Positions 43,350 through 51,805 of a stretch of 64,000 nt of DNA are shown one piece after another (the stretch's first letter is position 1; every line of letters begins with the position of its first letter). Source of the DNA: Cnuella takakiae (GTDB lineage: Bacteria > Bacteroidota > Bacteroidia > Chitinophagales > Chitinophagaceae); assembly GCF_001953305.1 (NCBI RefSeq), contig NZ_MTFE01000010.1:2911740-2975739 (forward strand), written 5' to 3'. The notes under the pieces were generated by a model. That model searched no databases, was not told the origin of the DNA, and saw nothing but the letters and a program-made list of their open reading frames with translations. Position numbers and translations under genes: made by a program.

Positions 43350-43826
43350 ATGGCTAAAAAGCAATCAGGAACTGCTGCTACTACCTCCGTCCCTACCGGG
43401 GAGGACCGGGGAGGAGCTGCCTACTGGCTGATCAAATCCGAACCATTTAAATATTCCTGGGACCAGTTTGTACAGGATGGTTCCACCTTTTGGGATGGCG
43501 TGCGCAATTATGCCGCCCGCAACAACCTGCGGGCCATGAAAGTAGGCGACAAAGCTTTTTTTTACCACAGCAATGAAGGCCTGGAGATCGTAGGCGTAGC
43601 CGAAGTGATCCGGGAAGCTTACCAGGATCCAACGTCGGAGGAAGAGACCTGGTCGGCTGTGGACTTTAAACCAGTGCGCAAGCTGCAAAATCCTGTATCG
43701 CTCAAAGTCATCAAAGCCGATCCACGCCTGGAGCAAATGGCATTATTAAGGCTTGGCCGGCTTTCGGTGCAGCCTGTAACCCCTGAAGAATGGGAGCTGG
43801 TTTTGCAGTATGAAAGGGGAACATAA
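43350..43826 (+). CDS. EVE-domain protein with a repeat-encoded N-terminal extension
   Basis: 158 residues from ATG 43350; ATG 43344 is two codons upstream. The EVE (PUA-like) domain starts only at residue 25 (YWLIKSEPFKYSWDQF), where family members normally begin within a few residues of Met. Core segments WDGVRNYAARNNLRAMKVGDKAFFYHS, VGVAEVIREAYQDPT and the end RLGRLSVQPVT are all present, and the pocket is of the type that reads modified bases. Residues 12-23 are the translation of a dispersed GC-rich repeat (43385-43417). No start codon exists between the repeat and the domain. Confidence 0.92.
   Translation: MAKKQSGTAATTSVPTGEDRGGAAYWLIKSEPFKYSWDQFVQDGSTFWDGVRNYAARNNLRAMKVGDKAFFYHSNEGLEIVGVAEVIREAYQDPTSEEETWSAVDFKPVRKLQNPVSLKVIKADPRLEQMALLRLGRLSVQPVTPEEWELVLQYERGT
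43385..43417 (+). repeat. Family B palindromic repeat, copy 2, inside the EVE gene
   Basis: It reads TCCCTACCGGGGAGGACC and goes on with GGGGAGGAGC, matching copy 1 apart from two single-base insertions and a few substitutions. It covers codons 12-23 and keeps the frame open. Confidence 0.85.
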
Positions 43827-43976
43827 AAACTCCCATAGCCAGGCTAATATTCAAGGGAACTGAATAAGTATCAACACAGCCAGACAACTGCAAAAGAACA
43901 ATCCGTTGCTGTTGTTTGGCTGTTTGCATTTACACTATTATAAAACGCCTGGAAGGCCCATTCCCCGAGCTATTGT

Positions 43977-44639
43977 TTAAACGGGCCATTGCTGCACCAG
44001 TTGAAACAGCTCTTTCATGCTGTATACCTTATGCTTTGCAAACTGCGTTCTGGCCGCAACAATCATGGCCCGCGCCACATCAAAACCCTGGATGGATTTA
44101 GTTACGCCCAAACCGGGCACAAACTGCAATGCACCACTCAGGGACAAGGCCAGCTGTTCACCCAGCCGCTTTTCCGTTCTTGCTCCCGCCAACAGGCCAG
44201 GTTGCATAATGGAAATATGCTGGAAAGATAACTGGCTGATATCCCGCTCCAATTCACCCTTCATCCGGCTGTAAAAGAAAAAAGAATCGGTTGCCGCATT
44301 GGCCGAAGAAACGAGTACATAATGTGTCACACCATTGGCAGCCGCAGCGGCTGCAAACTGGTACTGGTAAGTGTAGTCTACTTTATACTGGGCTTGTTTG
44401 CTGCCCGCAGCAGCAAGGGTGGTACCCAGGGCAGAAAACAAAACGGTGCCTTTTACCTGCTGCCGCCATTGCCCGGGCTGGTCAAAATCAATGACATGCT
44501 CCCGTAGTTTGGGGTGGGTGATACCCGTAGGCCGGCGCACAAAAACATGTACTTCCTGCCAGTGGGCATCGGTAAGCAGCAGTTGGGTAAGCTGTTTGCC
44601 TACCAGGCCGGTAGCGCCAAGTACAAGGGCTGTTGCCAT
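43977..44639 (-). CDS. NAD(P)-binding oxidoreductase, HTATIP2/NmrA-like SDR
   Basis: 220 residues from ATG 44639 (MATALVLGATGLVG); the open frame back to 44693 is not conserved. The Rossmann motif is LGATGLVG at about 7-14, followed by VRRP (NADP-type Arg), a central SALGTTLAAAGSKQAQYKVDY, and VLVSSANAATDSFFFYSRMKGELE with the atypical-SDR Y-x3-K (YSRMK). The pattern matches the HTATIP2/TIP30-like atypical SDR group, whose substrates are mostly unknown. Confidence 0.85.
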   Translation of the reverse strand: MATALVLGATGLVGKQLTQLLLTDAHWQEVHVFVRRPTGITHPKLREHVIDFDQPGQWRQQVKGTVLFSALGTTLAAAGSKQAQYKVDYTYQYQFAAAAAANGVTHYVLVSSANAATDSFFFYSRMKGELERDISQLSFQHISIMQPGLLAGARTEKRLGEQLALSLSGALQFVPGLGVTKSIQGFDVARAMIVAARTQFAKHKVYSMKELFQLVQQWPV

Positions 44640-44693
44640 AAATAAAGGTTGAAAGGTTGGTAAAAAGTTCTTTTTGCCGGAAAGGGATCGCAA

Positions 44694-44724
44694 AACAAAT
44701 GCCCGGCTTTACCGGGCATTTGTT
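44694..44724. terminator. Strong terminator hairpin
   Basis: AACAAATGCCCGG (44694-44706), loop CTTTA, exact complement at 44712-44724. It directly follows the minus-strand gene at 44730-44960 and separates it from the oxidoreductase gene. Confidence 0.8.
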
Positions 44725-44729
44725 GCAAG

Positions 44730-44960
44730 CTAGCGCTTTCCCTGCAGGCGCTCAGCAATGGCCACCTCAAGGCTGTCGGGCATGGTACCCGCATCATCAT
44801 CAATGGGAGCCAGGCGGCCAAGGGAGGGATCGTAGTAAAAGATGTGGTCATCGCCACCGTTATAAGTTACCCGGTAGCGGGTTTCTTCATTAAACGAAAA
44901 AGGCTCGGCAGTAACACGGTACGGCACTTTGTCTACCAACAGTTCGAAAGTTTGTTCCAT
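44730..44960 (-). CDS. Small conserved-looking protein, unknown function
   Basis: 76 residues, soluble, acidic, with alternating hydrophobic residues that suggest a small beta-sheet protein (FELLVDKVPYRVTAEPFSF, RYRVTYNGGDDHIFYYDPSLG) and a C-terminal helix (SLEVAIAERLQGK). No catalytic motif is visible. The clear ATG, the terminator 6 nt after the stop and protein-like composition support it as a gene. I do not recognise the family. Confidence 0.7.
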   Translation of the reverse strand: MEQTFELLVDKVPYRVTAEPFSFNEETRYRVTYNGGDDHIFYYDPSLGRLAPIDDDAGTMPDSLEVAIAERLQGKR

Positions 44961-45067
44961 TATTTACCATTTTCCTTTCGCCCTGCAAATACAAGTCCAT
45001 AATAAGGTATGGCTGAGGTTTAGGGCGTTGGAGCTGATTTACCTGCAGGGGCAGAACCGTATACAAA

Positions 45068-45140
45068 AAGACCACAGCCTACAGCCTACAAACCACCTTT
45101 AGGTTTCCCATGTGGTCTGTCGTCTGTAGGCTGTGGTCTT
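45068..45140. repeat. Word-type inverted repeat, CAGCCTACAGCCTAC vocabulary
   Basis: Left arm 45068-45096 (AAGACCACAGCCTACAG...) and right arm 45112-45140 pair with few mismatches around a 15-nt centre. Each arm repeats the word CAGCCTA or GTCTGT. It lies after the M16 gene (minus strand) and before the 76-residue gene. Confidence 0.8.
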
Positions 45141-45208
45141 CCTATCTTCTGCCAATGTTCAGGTTGCAGTATTACCAGCTACTGATAAATTGCAACGCAC
45201 GGCTGGAT

Positions 45209-46597
45209 CTAAAATGACTTTGCCTGCTCTTCCTTTATATTAACCTCGGTAACCGGACCCCATTTTTTTGCCAGTTCCCTGATTTCGGAAGCTTTGCCTA
45301 CCAGCACAAACTGGAGCTTGTCTTTTGGAAAATACCTCTGGATGATTTCCTTGGCCCGGGCAGTGGTGAGGCCATCCACCTGCTTTTGAAAATTGTTGAT
45401 ATACGACTCGTCGAAGCCATACCAGTACATTTGGGTGAGCAAGCCGGCCAGCTGGCCGGAAGTTTCGTACCGGGGCGGAAACTGTCCTTTCACATAGTTC
45501 TTTGCCGATGCCAAAGTGTTTTCATCCACACCCTGGGTGTGCAGGCGCTGCATTACTTCCAGGGCCTTGTCGATGGCGGCCGCAGTGTTTTTGGTAGCCG
45601 TAAAAGTGGAAATGCGGAAACTGCCGCCATTCTTCAGGCTGCTGAACCCGCTGTTGGCACCATAGGTAAGGCCACTGTTTACCCGCAATTCGTCGTTGAG
45701 CCAGGAGGTGAAACGACCACCCAGGATGGTATTGATGACATCAATGGCAACCAGGTCGGGGTTACTGCGGCTTACACCCGGTGCACCGATGTAAAAGGTA
45801 GTTTCGCGGGCATCGTCCTTATTTACCAGCAAAACTTTGGCAGATGCCGGTGCGTTTATGGGCTGGTTGGCGAGGTTGGCAGGCAGGTTGCCCTTGGTCC
45901 ATTTTCCAAACAGGTCGGCCAGGAGCTTTTTCATCTCCCTGCTGTCAAAATCGCCGGCAACAGCAATGGCAGAACCATTGGGCAGGTATTGTGCCTTGTA
46001 AAAAGCAGCCACATCCTTTGCGCTAAGGGCAGCCACACTCGCCTTGTTACCGCTGGCCGGATTGGCGTACACATGGCCGGCAAACATTACCTGGTCAAAA
46101 TAGTTGCCGATCACCTGGCGGGGGCTTTCCTTGGCCTGCTCCAGTTGCACCAGGGTGCGCTGTTGTTCCTTGCGGAATTCGGCCGTGTCAAAGCGGGGCG
46201 ACAGTACAATGTCGCGGATCAGGCCCAAAACAGTAGCCGCATCTTTGCGGGCAAAACGGGCACTCAGCCCAGCGCTTTCCTTACCTGCATAAGTATTCAC
46301 TTCAGCACCCAGGTAGTCGATGGTGGAATCCAGCACCTGCTTGCTCATGGTGCGGGTGCCATGCATCAGGGCTGAGGCAGTAAGCGAAGCCAGTCCCGAC
46401 TTTTGCGCATCGTAAATGGCACCAGCGGGAAAAATGGCTGATACGGACACCAGGGGAACTTCTTTTTGTTCCATCAGGTACACCGTAAGGCCATTGGGCA
46501 ACTGGAATTTCTGGTAGGGGGGAAGTTTGAAGGCAGCTTGCTGCGACTGTGCAATGAAGCAGGCCAGCAGGGTTATACAGAATAAAAGCTTTTTCAT
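45209..46597 (-). CDS. M16-family peptidase-like protein without zinc motif
   Basis: 462 residues from ATG 46597; signal peptide 1-20. The two-lobe M16 (pitrilysin/insulinase) fold is clear: LPNGLTVYLMEQKEVPLVSV, then GNYFDQVMFAGHVYANPASG, KQRDDARETTFYIGAPG-like segments and the R-Y motif region of the C-terminal lobe. In the place of the HxxEH zinc motif stands LTASALMHGT, so it should be catalytically inactive. It is encoded directly after an M16 protein with an intact HFFEH, an arrangement known for heterodimeric M16B proteases in which the inactive chain supplies the R/Y residues. Confidence 0.92.
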   Translation of the reverse strand: MKKLLFCITLLACFIAQSQQAAFKLPPYQKFQLPNGLTVYLMEQKEVPLVSVSAIFPAGAIYDAQKSGLASLTASALMHGTRTMSKQVLDSTIDYLGAEVNTYAGKESAGLSARFARKDAATVLGLIRDIVLSPRFDTAEFRKEQQRTLVQLEQAKESPRQVIGNYFDQVMFAGHVYANPASGNKASVAALSAKDVAAFYKAQYLPNGSAIAVAGDFDSREMKKLLADLFGKWTKGNLPANLANQPINAPASAKVLLVNKDDARETTFYIGAPGVSRSNPDLVAIDVINTILGGRFTSWLNDELRVNSGLTYGANSGFSSLKNGGSFRISTFTATKNTAAAIDKALEVMQRLHTQGVDENTLASAKNYVKGQFPPRYETSGQLAGLLTQMYWYGFDESYINNFQKQVDGLTTARAKEIIQRYFPKDKLQFVLVGKASEIRELAKKWGPVTEVNIKEEQAKSF

Positions 46598-46632
46598 GTG
46601 GGTTGTATTACCGGTTATTTGGGGTGAGCACA

Positions 46633-47943
46633 TTAATCGATATTGGACTGGAGCACGCCAACAGTGCGGGTGCTTTTGCGCAAGTACTTGTTGGCAACCC
46701 GCTGGATGTCGGCAGTGGTCAGTTTGTTGTATTCCTGCGGTGCTTCAAACAGCTTGCGGTAATCGCCAAAATATGCCTCGTAGTTACCCAAATTATTGCT
46801 CTTACCGTTGATGGTTTCCAGTTGGCGGTAGAGTTCTACCGTTTTTTGGTTCTTGATTTTTTGCAACTCAGCCTCGGTGATGCCTTCGCGCTTCAGCTTT
46901 TCCAGTTGGGTGTAAATGGCCTGCTCCAATGTTTCGGGTTGTACACCGGCATTGGTTACGGCATTGATGGAAAAAAGATTGGGATCAAATGACTCACCAA
47001 AGTATACGAATACACTGGTGGCCAGTTGTTGCTGGTCAACCAGCGATGCATACAATCGGCTGGAATTGCCGGCAGCCAGCACCGATTCCAGCACCTTTAG
47101 TGCATAATAATCCGAATCGCGGGTAGCTGGAGTGCGGTAGGCAATACTCAGGTAAGGCGTTGCCACTTCTTTCTGCACCACAATGCGGCGTTCACCCAGT
47201 TGCGGGCTTTCCACCAGGTGCACGGGCTTGGGTGCCGGTTGTGCGGCAATGGGTTCCAGGTATTTTGTTGCCAGTCTTTTTACGTCTTCTGTTTTTACAC
47301 CGCCCGAAACCACCACCACGGCATTGTTGGGAGCATAGTAGGTGCGGAAGTAATATTCCAGGTCTTTCTTTGTCCAGTTTTTAATGTCCTGCTCGTAGCC
47401 AATTACCGGCCAGTGGTAGGGTCCATCCTGGAAGGCAGTAGCCTGCACGTTTTCCAGCAGCAGGCGCCAGGGCGAGTTTTCCAAACCCGTACTTCTTTCG
47501 GATAGCACCACGCCGCGTTCGCTTTCCACCATGGCCGAATCGATATTCAGGCTGGCGATGCGGTCGGCCTCTAGGTCAAAGATGGTTTCCAGCGCCGATG
47601 CAGGGAACCAGTCCGTATACACCGTCATGTCTTCGGTGGTATAGGCGTTATTGGCGCCGCCATTGAATTCCATTACCCGGTCAAATTGCTTGGGTCCGTG
47701 TTTTTTGGCGCCATTGAACATCATGTGTTCAAAAAAATGCGAGAGGCCGGTGATTCCCGGATGTTCATTGCGGGACCCTACCTTGTAGAACAGGTACATA
47801 TTGGCGTTGGGAATGGAAAAGTCCTCGAGCACCAGGAACTTCATCCCATTTTTAAGGGTGAAGGTCTGAACGTCGGAAGCCTTGTTTTGGGCCTGGCTAC
47901 CCATACTTAAGCCCAGCAGGGCCAGCAGGATCAGTTTTCTCAT
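46633..47943 (-). CDS. M16-family zinc metallopeptidase, active subunit
   Basis: 436 residues from ATG 47943; signal peptide 1-18 (MRKLILLALLGLSMGSQA). The inverted zinc motif HFFEH is at 69-73, and the third ligand E149 lies 76 residues after H73, as in the M16 family. The C-terminal lobe follows (YLSIAYRTPATRDSDYYALKVLESVL). It probably forms a periplasmic heterodimer with the inactive protein 35 nt downstream and degrades peptides. The region 47944-48009 is promoter rather than coding. Confidence 0.95.
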   Translation of the reverse strand: MRKLILLALLGLSMGSQAQNKASDVQTFTLKNGMKFLVLEDFSIPNANMYLFYKVGSRNEHPGITGLSHFFEHMMFNGAKKHGPKQFDRVMEFNGGANNAYTTEDMTVYTDWFPASALETIFDLEADRIASLNIDSAMVESERGVVLSERSTGLENSPWRLLLENVQATAFQDGPYHWPVIGYEQDIKNWTKKDLEYYFRTYYAPNNAVVVVSGGVKTEDVKRLATKYLEPIAAQPAPKPVHLVESPQLGERRIVVQKEVATPYLSIAYRTPATRDSDYYALKVLESVLAAGNSSRLYASLVDQQQLATSVFVYFGESFDPNLFSINAVTNAGVQPETLEQAIYTQLEKLKREGITEAELQKIKNQKTVELYRQLETINGKSNNLGNYEAYFGDYRKLFEAPQEYNKLTTADIQRVANKYLRKSTRTVGVLQSNID

Positions 47944-48029
47944 GTGTGTAAACGGTTTGCCCGGTTGGATACGGGTTTGGTTAAATGGGAATGCAAAGAG
48001 CGTGATCAAATTGAAGCCGATAGTTTAAA

Positions 48030-48389
48030 TCAGGACTCCCTGTTGGCTCCTTCGGGGGTAAAAGCGGGAATGCAAATGCTCCAATACTGGCATTCGGTTT
48101 CAAAAGGATTGGAGTAGCGCACCTTGGTGCCCGCAGCAATAAAGATGCTTTGGCCAGCTTCCAGCACTACGGTTTTCCCATCCGCTTCCACTTGTTTGCG
48201 GCCGCTGCTTACCAGGGTGTATTCATCGAAATCGGGTGTTTGAAAAGGTTCGCCCCAACCCGGAGGTGCCACCATCCGGGCAATGCTGTGACCAATGTTG
48301 GCAGTAGCTACAACGCCAAAATGTTCTTCGATCAGTTTACCATCGGTGGTAGGAACAATGAATGGAGCCTTCTGGTGAAAATGTGGCAT
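48030..48389 (-). CDS. Cupin-domain protein
   Basis: 119 residues, a single small beta-barrel of the cupin superfamily. The first motif region is GWGEPFQTPDFDEYTLVSSGRKQVE and the second is LEAGQSIFIAAGTKVRYSNPFETEC. The usual metal-binding His residues of motif 1 are missing (EPFQTPDFDEY), but E and the acidic D remain, so metal binding is uncertain. Function unknown; it may bind a small molecule. It precedes the M16 operon on the same strand. Confidence 0.8.
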   Translation of the reverse strand: MPHFHQKAPFIVPTTDGKLIEEHFGVVATANIGHSIARMVAPPGWGEPFQTPDFDEYTLVSSGRKQVEADGKTVVLEAGQSIFIAAGTKVRYSNPFETECQYWSICIPAFTPEGANRES

Positions 48390-48520
48390 GTACAGGTATT
48401 ATGTTGAGAATAGTAATAAGGACAATTAGTGCCTTGCTAATTGGTTTATAATTATTAACGGCCCACAAATTACAGCCAATGGCAACAATTAAAATTAATG
48501 AGGCTGTTTGTTTAGGGGTA

Positions 48521-48528
48521 TATATTTG
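48521..48528 (+). promoter_or_regulatory. -7 element for the ATP-grasp gene
   Basis: TATATTTG, a TAnnTTTG match 41 nt before ATG 48570. A TTTG at 48507 is too close (10 bp) to be its -33 partner. Confidence 0.4.
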
Positions 48529-48569
48529 TAGTTTATTCCCTTTTTACCATACCCATCACAACGAAACCG

Positions 48570-49454
48570 ATGAATATCAAAAGCATTGCTCGCCGTATTT
48601 TCAAAACAGAAGAAAAAAAAGAGGATACCATCAACGGGGAATTTGGACAAAGAATCAGGGCGCGACATGCCCGTTTTTGGAAGACCGAAGATGGTGAACA
48701 GGTACGCAATACCATCCATTTTGCCGAAGACCCCATAGAAATCTGGAAGGACAAACAGCTATGGCAGCGTAAGCTGAGTAATAAATTCAATGCCCGCGAG
48801 TTTGCCAAAAAGCATGGCTGTCAGGTTGCGGAGTTGTATTGGAGAGGCCGCGATCTGAACACGCTGGACTTTGCCCAGCTGCCTGCACAATATGTAATGC
48901 GGCCAACAATAGGACACAACTCCAACCAGGTATTTCTTATGAATGACGGGGTGAATATCCTGGAAAACAAACCTTACACGCCAGAAGAAATCAAAGCAGC
49001 CCTGCAAAAGGCTTTTGACGCTAACCCCAGTCTCGAATTCGTGGTAGAGGAGTTCCTGCAAAATGAAGCCGGCGAATACAAGATTCCTGTTGATTACAAA
49101 ATGTATTTGTTCAATGGTGAGCTGGCTGCTTTCCTGGTCATCCAGCGCTCCGGCCCTACCAAAGGTTTTGGCAATTTTTATGACGAAAAATGGACCCCCA
49201 TAGAGCGCCTGCGCACCCATTATCCTGAAGGAGAGTTGCTTCCTAAACCCCATTGTTTTGACCAGATGGTGGCTGATGCCAAACGCCTGAGCAAGGCTTA
49301 TGAAATTTTTGTGCGGATTGATTTTTATGCTACACCGCAGGGCGCCGTGTTTGGTGAGTTTACCCCCACGCCTGCATTGGGTAAAGATTACACCGAAGCT
49401 GGCGAACAATTATTGCTTTCCTATTGGAACCGGTTTACACCCGGTAAATTCTGA
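48570..49454 (+). CDS. TupA-like ATP-grasp protein
   Basis: 294 residues, cytoplasmic. The sequence pattern is that of the TupA-like ATP-grasp family, first named from teichuronopeptide biosynthesis: LWQRKLSNKFNAREFAKKHGCQV, then YVMRPTIGHNSNQVFLMND (nucleotide-binding Lys/Arg loop region), VVEEFLQNEAGEYKIPVDYKMYLFNG and the metal/ATP end FVRIDFYATPQGAVFGEFTPTPALG with acidic residues. It should ligate an amino acid to a carboxylate, often in surface polysaccharide modification. No glycosyltransferase genes are near, so the substrate is unknown. The sirtuin gene follows by 33 nt. Confidence 0.82.
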   Translation: MNIKSIARRIFKTEEKKEDTINGEFGQRIRARHARFWKTEDGEQVRNTIHFAEDPIEIWKDKQLWQRKLSNKFNAREFAKKHGCQVAELYWRGRDLNTLDFAQLPAQYVMRPTIGHNSNQVFLMNDGVNILENKPYTPEEIKAALQKAFDANPSLEFVVEEFLQNEAGEYKIPVDYKMYLFNGELAAFLVIQRSGPTKGFGNFYDEKWTPIERLRTHYPEGELLPKPHCFDQMVADAKRLSKAYEIFVRIDFYATPQGAVFGEFTPTPALGKDYTEAGEQLLLSYWNRFTPGKF

Positions 49455-49487
49455 TTGTTACAGGAATGTTTCAGGATATCTTTTAGC

Positions 49488-50177
49488 ATGAAAAAAAGAC
49501 TCGTTGTACTCACCGGTGCCGGCATCAGCGCGGAAAGTGGACTGAAAACTTTCCGCGATGCCGACGGTTTGTGGGAAGGATATGATATCGAGGAAGTGGC
49601 AACGGCTACTGCATGGCGGCGCAACCCGGCACTGGTGCAGGAGTTTTACAATATGCGCCGTAAAAATGTACAGGAGGCGCAACCCAATAGCGCCCATTTG
49701 GAACTGGCAGCCTTGGAGCAGCACTTCGACGTGCAAATCATCACCCAAAATATTGACGATCTGCACGAAAGGGCAGGCTCTTCACAGGTACTGCACCTGC
49801 ACGGCGAAATTTTGAAGATGCGTAGTGAGTTGGATGAAGAGCTGGTCTTTCCTGTTGCAGGCGATATTCAAATGGGCGATCTGGCGCCTGATGGCGCTCA
49901 GCTTCGACCGCATATTGTATGGTTTGAAGAAGCCGTTCCCATGATAGAGCCGGCAGCAGCCCTGGTTAGAAAGGCGGATATTTTTGTGGTGGTGGGCACA
50001 TCACTGGTGGTGTACCCAGCGGCAGGCTTAGTAGACTTTGCGCCCCGGCATATACCCAAGTTTATTGTAGACAAAAAGATTCCTTACAATGCATCCCTGC
50101 CCAATCTTCAAACCATTGAAGCGCCTGCAACGGAGGGTATCAAACAATTGACCCACATGCTTGAGTCGATGCGGTAA
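49488..50177 (+). CDS. Sirtuin NAD-dependent protein deacylase, zinc-ribbon-less
   Basis: 229 residues from ATG 49488. Rossmann-fold motifs are GAGISAESGLKTFRDADGLW, TQNIDDLHERAG and catalytic His in VLHLHGE (H105). The acyl-pocket pair Y54 and R57 (EFYNMRR) is the Y-x-x-R signature of desuccinylase/demalonylase-type sirtuins. The four zinc cysteines are absent between H105 and RPHIVWFEE, where the usual zinc module is shortened (SELDEELVFPVAGD). Members of this form exist in Bacteroidota. It follows the ATP-grasp gene closely on the same strand. Confidence 0.92.
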   Translation: MKKRLVVLTGAGISAESGLKTFRDADGLWEGYDIEEVATATAWRRNPALVQEFYNMRRKNVQEAQPNSAHLELAALEQHFDVQIITQNIDDLHERAGSSQVLHLHGEILKMRSELDEELVFPVAGDIQMGDLAPDGAQLRPHIVWFEEAVPMIEPAAALVRKADIFVVVGTSLVVYPAAGLVDFAPRHIPKFIVDKKIPYNASLPNLQTIEAPATEGIKQLTHMLESMR

Positions 50178-50230
50178 CAGCTATTTTGAAATGGTTTTTC
50201 CGGTAGCTTTTCGTGCGGAGACAATTGAAT

Positions 50231-51739
50231 CTAAAGGGTTTTTTCCTGCTCCACAAAGCATATGCCTTTTTGCTCCAGCGCTTCCAGTACCGGGTTAAAA
50301 ATGCCAGGCAGAATAGGTATATGCAAGCCCCGTACTGGTAGTTTGTTTTGCAGCAGCAATACCGCTGCAATGCCCAGGGGTAAACCTACGGTTGTGGCCA
50401 TGGCTGTGCGGCTGTCGTCTTCGCCTTCCAGCACCAGGGAGCTTTCTACCTGGTAGCTGCGGCCATCCAATTCATAGGCAATCTGGTGAAGCATGACCAC
50501 CAGGTCGCGGTCGCCGGGTTTTAAGGCCAGCTTTTGCTCTAGGGCAAATTGCAGCAGTTCGGCAGCCGAGCAGCGGCCTTTGTTTACCAGCGTAAGGTCG
50601 TCGTTCAAACCCAGGTAAAACAGCTGCTGCAGGGTGAGCTTCGACTCGTGCATCCGGAAGGCGAGGGAAGCGGCAGCGTTGTATTTCAGGCCATCGAGGT
50701 CAACCTCACGGAGGTCGCCTTTTTCGTCTACCAGCAACATCTCCTCCGGCTCCTGCTTGCTGGCCCTATTGCTTTCATTTTCCAGTTCAACCAGTTCCAT
50801 CAGGCTACGCAACAGCTCCTGGCTGCCCTCCAACTGGCTTTTCAGCTTTTGCTCCAGCCAGCTGCTGAATTGAAAGCGGTCCATGTGCTCCTTGAAAACC
50901 GAAGCAAGGGTTCTGCCATCGCTTTCGTAAAAGGTGGCCGTGCTCGTGAGCTGCAGGTCTACGAGGTTTTTCCATCCATAAATAAAATCCGGATGCCGCA
51001 GGGTGGTGCGCACAAAATCGCGGCAATGCGGGAGGCCATAAATGTCCAGGTAATGTAGGGAATCGCGGTTGGGGTACCAACAATAGGTTTGATCCTGTAT
51101 CTCCACGGGTCTGCGTTCCGAAAAAAGATCGGCGTAGGGTAATTGTATCTTTTTACCCCCTTTTAAGAACAGGGCGCCTTCTTTACCGGCATGTACTACG
51201 TTGCGGGGATTCCAGCTTATTTTATAGTGCCAGGGATTATCGTCATTTCCGGGTGCTACCAATCCGCCACAATGCGAGTAAAAGCGGGTCACCTTGCCAC
51301 CAAGAGCCTTAATGTCATTGAGCAGCTTCATGGCACTCATGTGGTCTATACCAGGATCGAGACCCATTTCGCATAAAAAGAGCAACCCTTTTTCCTCTAT
51401 TGTCGGTCTGAGCGCTTCCAGCTGCGTATCGATATAGGAGGCGGTGAGCAGGTGTTTTCCTTCCTGCAAACAGGTTTGGGCCACCTGGATATGTAAGGAA
51501 GGCGGGAGCATGGAAATCACCACGTCGGCATGCCTGATGCGGGCTGTGCGGGAATCGACATCCAAGATGTCGAAAGAAACAGCCTCCCCGGAAGGATGGC
51601 CATTGATTTTACTTGCTGCAAGCGACAGTTGTGCATCTACCACCACCAGCAGCCAGCCGTACCGGGCACATTGCTCCAAAAGATATTCGATCAGCACGGT
51701 TGCCGATTTGCCGGCGCCGAAAAGCAGGATTTGTTTCAT
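50231..51739 (-). CDS. Saccharopine dehydrogenase-like oxidoreductase
   Basis: 502 residues. The N-terminal Rossmann domain starts ILLFGAGKSATVLIEYL and includes VVISMLPPSLHIQVAQTCLQEGKHLLTASY; the middle part LCEMGLDPGIDHMSAMKLLNDIKALGG is the hallmark of saccharopine dehydrogenase/carboxynorspermidine-type enzymes. The C-terminal half (YGWKNLVDLQL..., LVVMLHQIAYELDGR) completes the fold. It could be a saccharopine reductase of lysine breakdown or a related carboxyamine dehydrogenase; since dapF shows that lysine is made by the DAP route, a biosynthetic role for saccharopine is unlikely. Confidence 0.85.
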   Translation of the reverse strand: MKQILLFGAGKSATVLIEYLLEQCARYGWLLVVVDAQLSLAASKINGHPSGEAVSFDILDVDSRTARIRHADVVISMLPPSLHIQVAQTCLQEGKHLLTASYIDTQLEALRPTIEEKGLLFLCEMGLDPGIDHMSAMKLLNDIKALGGKVTRFYSHCGGLVAPGNDDNPWHYKISWNPRNVVHAGKEGALFLKGGKKIQLPYADLFSERRPVEIQDQTYCWYPNRDSLHYLDIYGLPHCRDFVRTTLRHPDFIYGWKNLVDLQLTSTATFYESDGRTLASVFKEHMDRFQFSSWLEQKLKSQLEGSQELLRSLMELVELENESNRASKQEPEEMLLVDEKGDLREVDLDGLKYNAAASLAFRMHESKLTLQQLFYLGLNDDLTLVNKGRCSAAELLQFALEQKLALKPGDRDLVVMLHQIAYELDGRSYQVESSLVLEGEDDSRTAMATTVGLPLGIAAVLLLQNKLPVRGLHIPILPGIFNPVLEALEQKGICFVEQEKTL

Positions 51740-51805
51740 ACCGTTTCGAAAGGCCTAATATAGGGATTCGATGTGATGCGTCAATCCCCGGCATTCAGGA
51801 AACAG

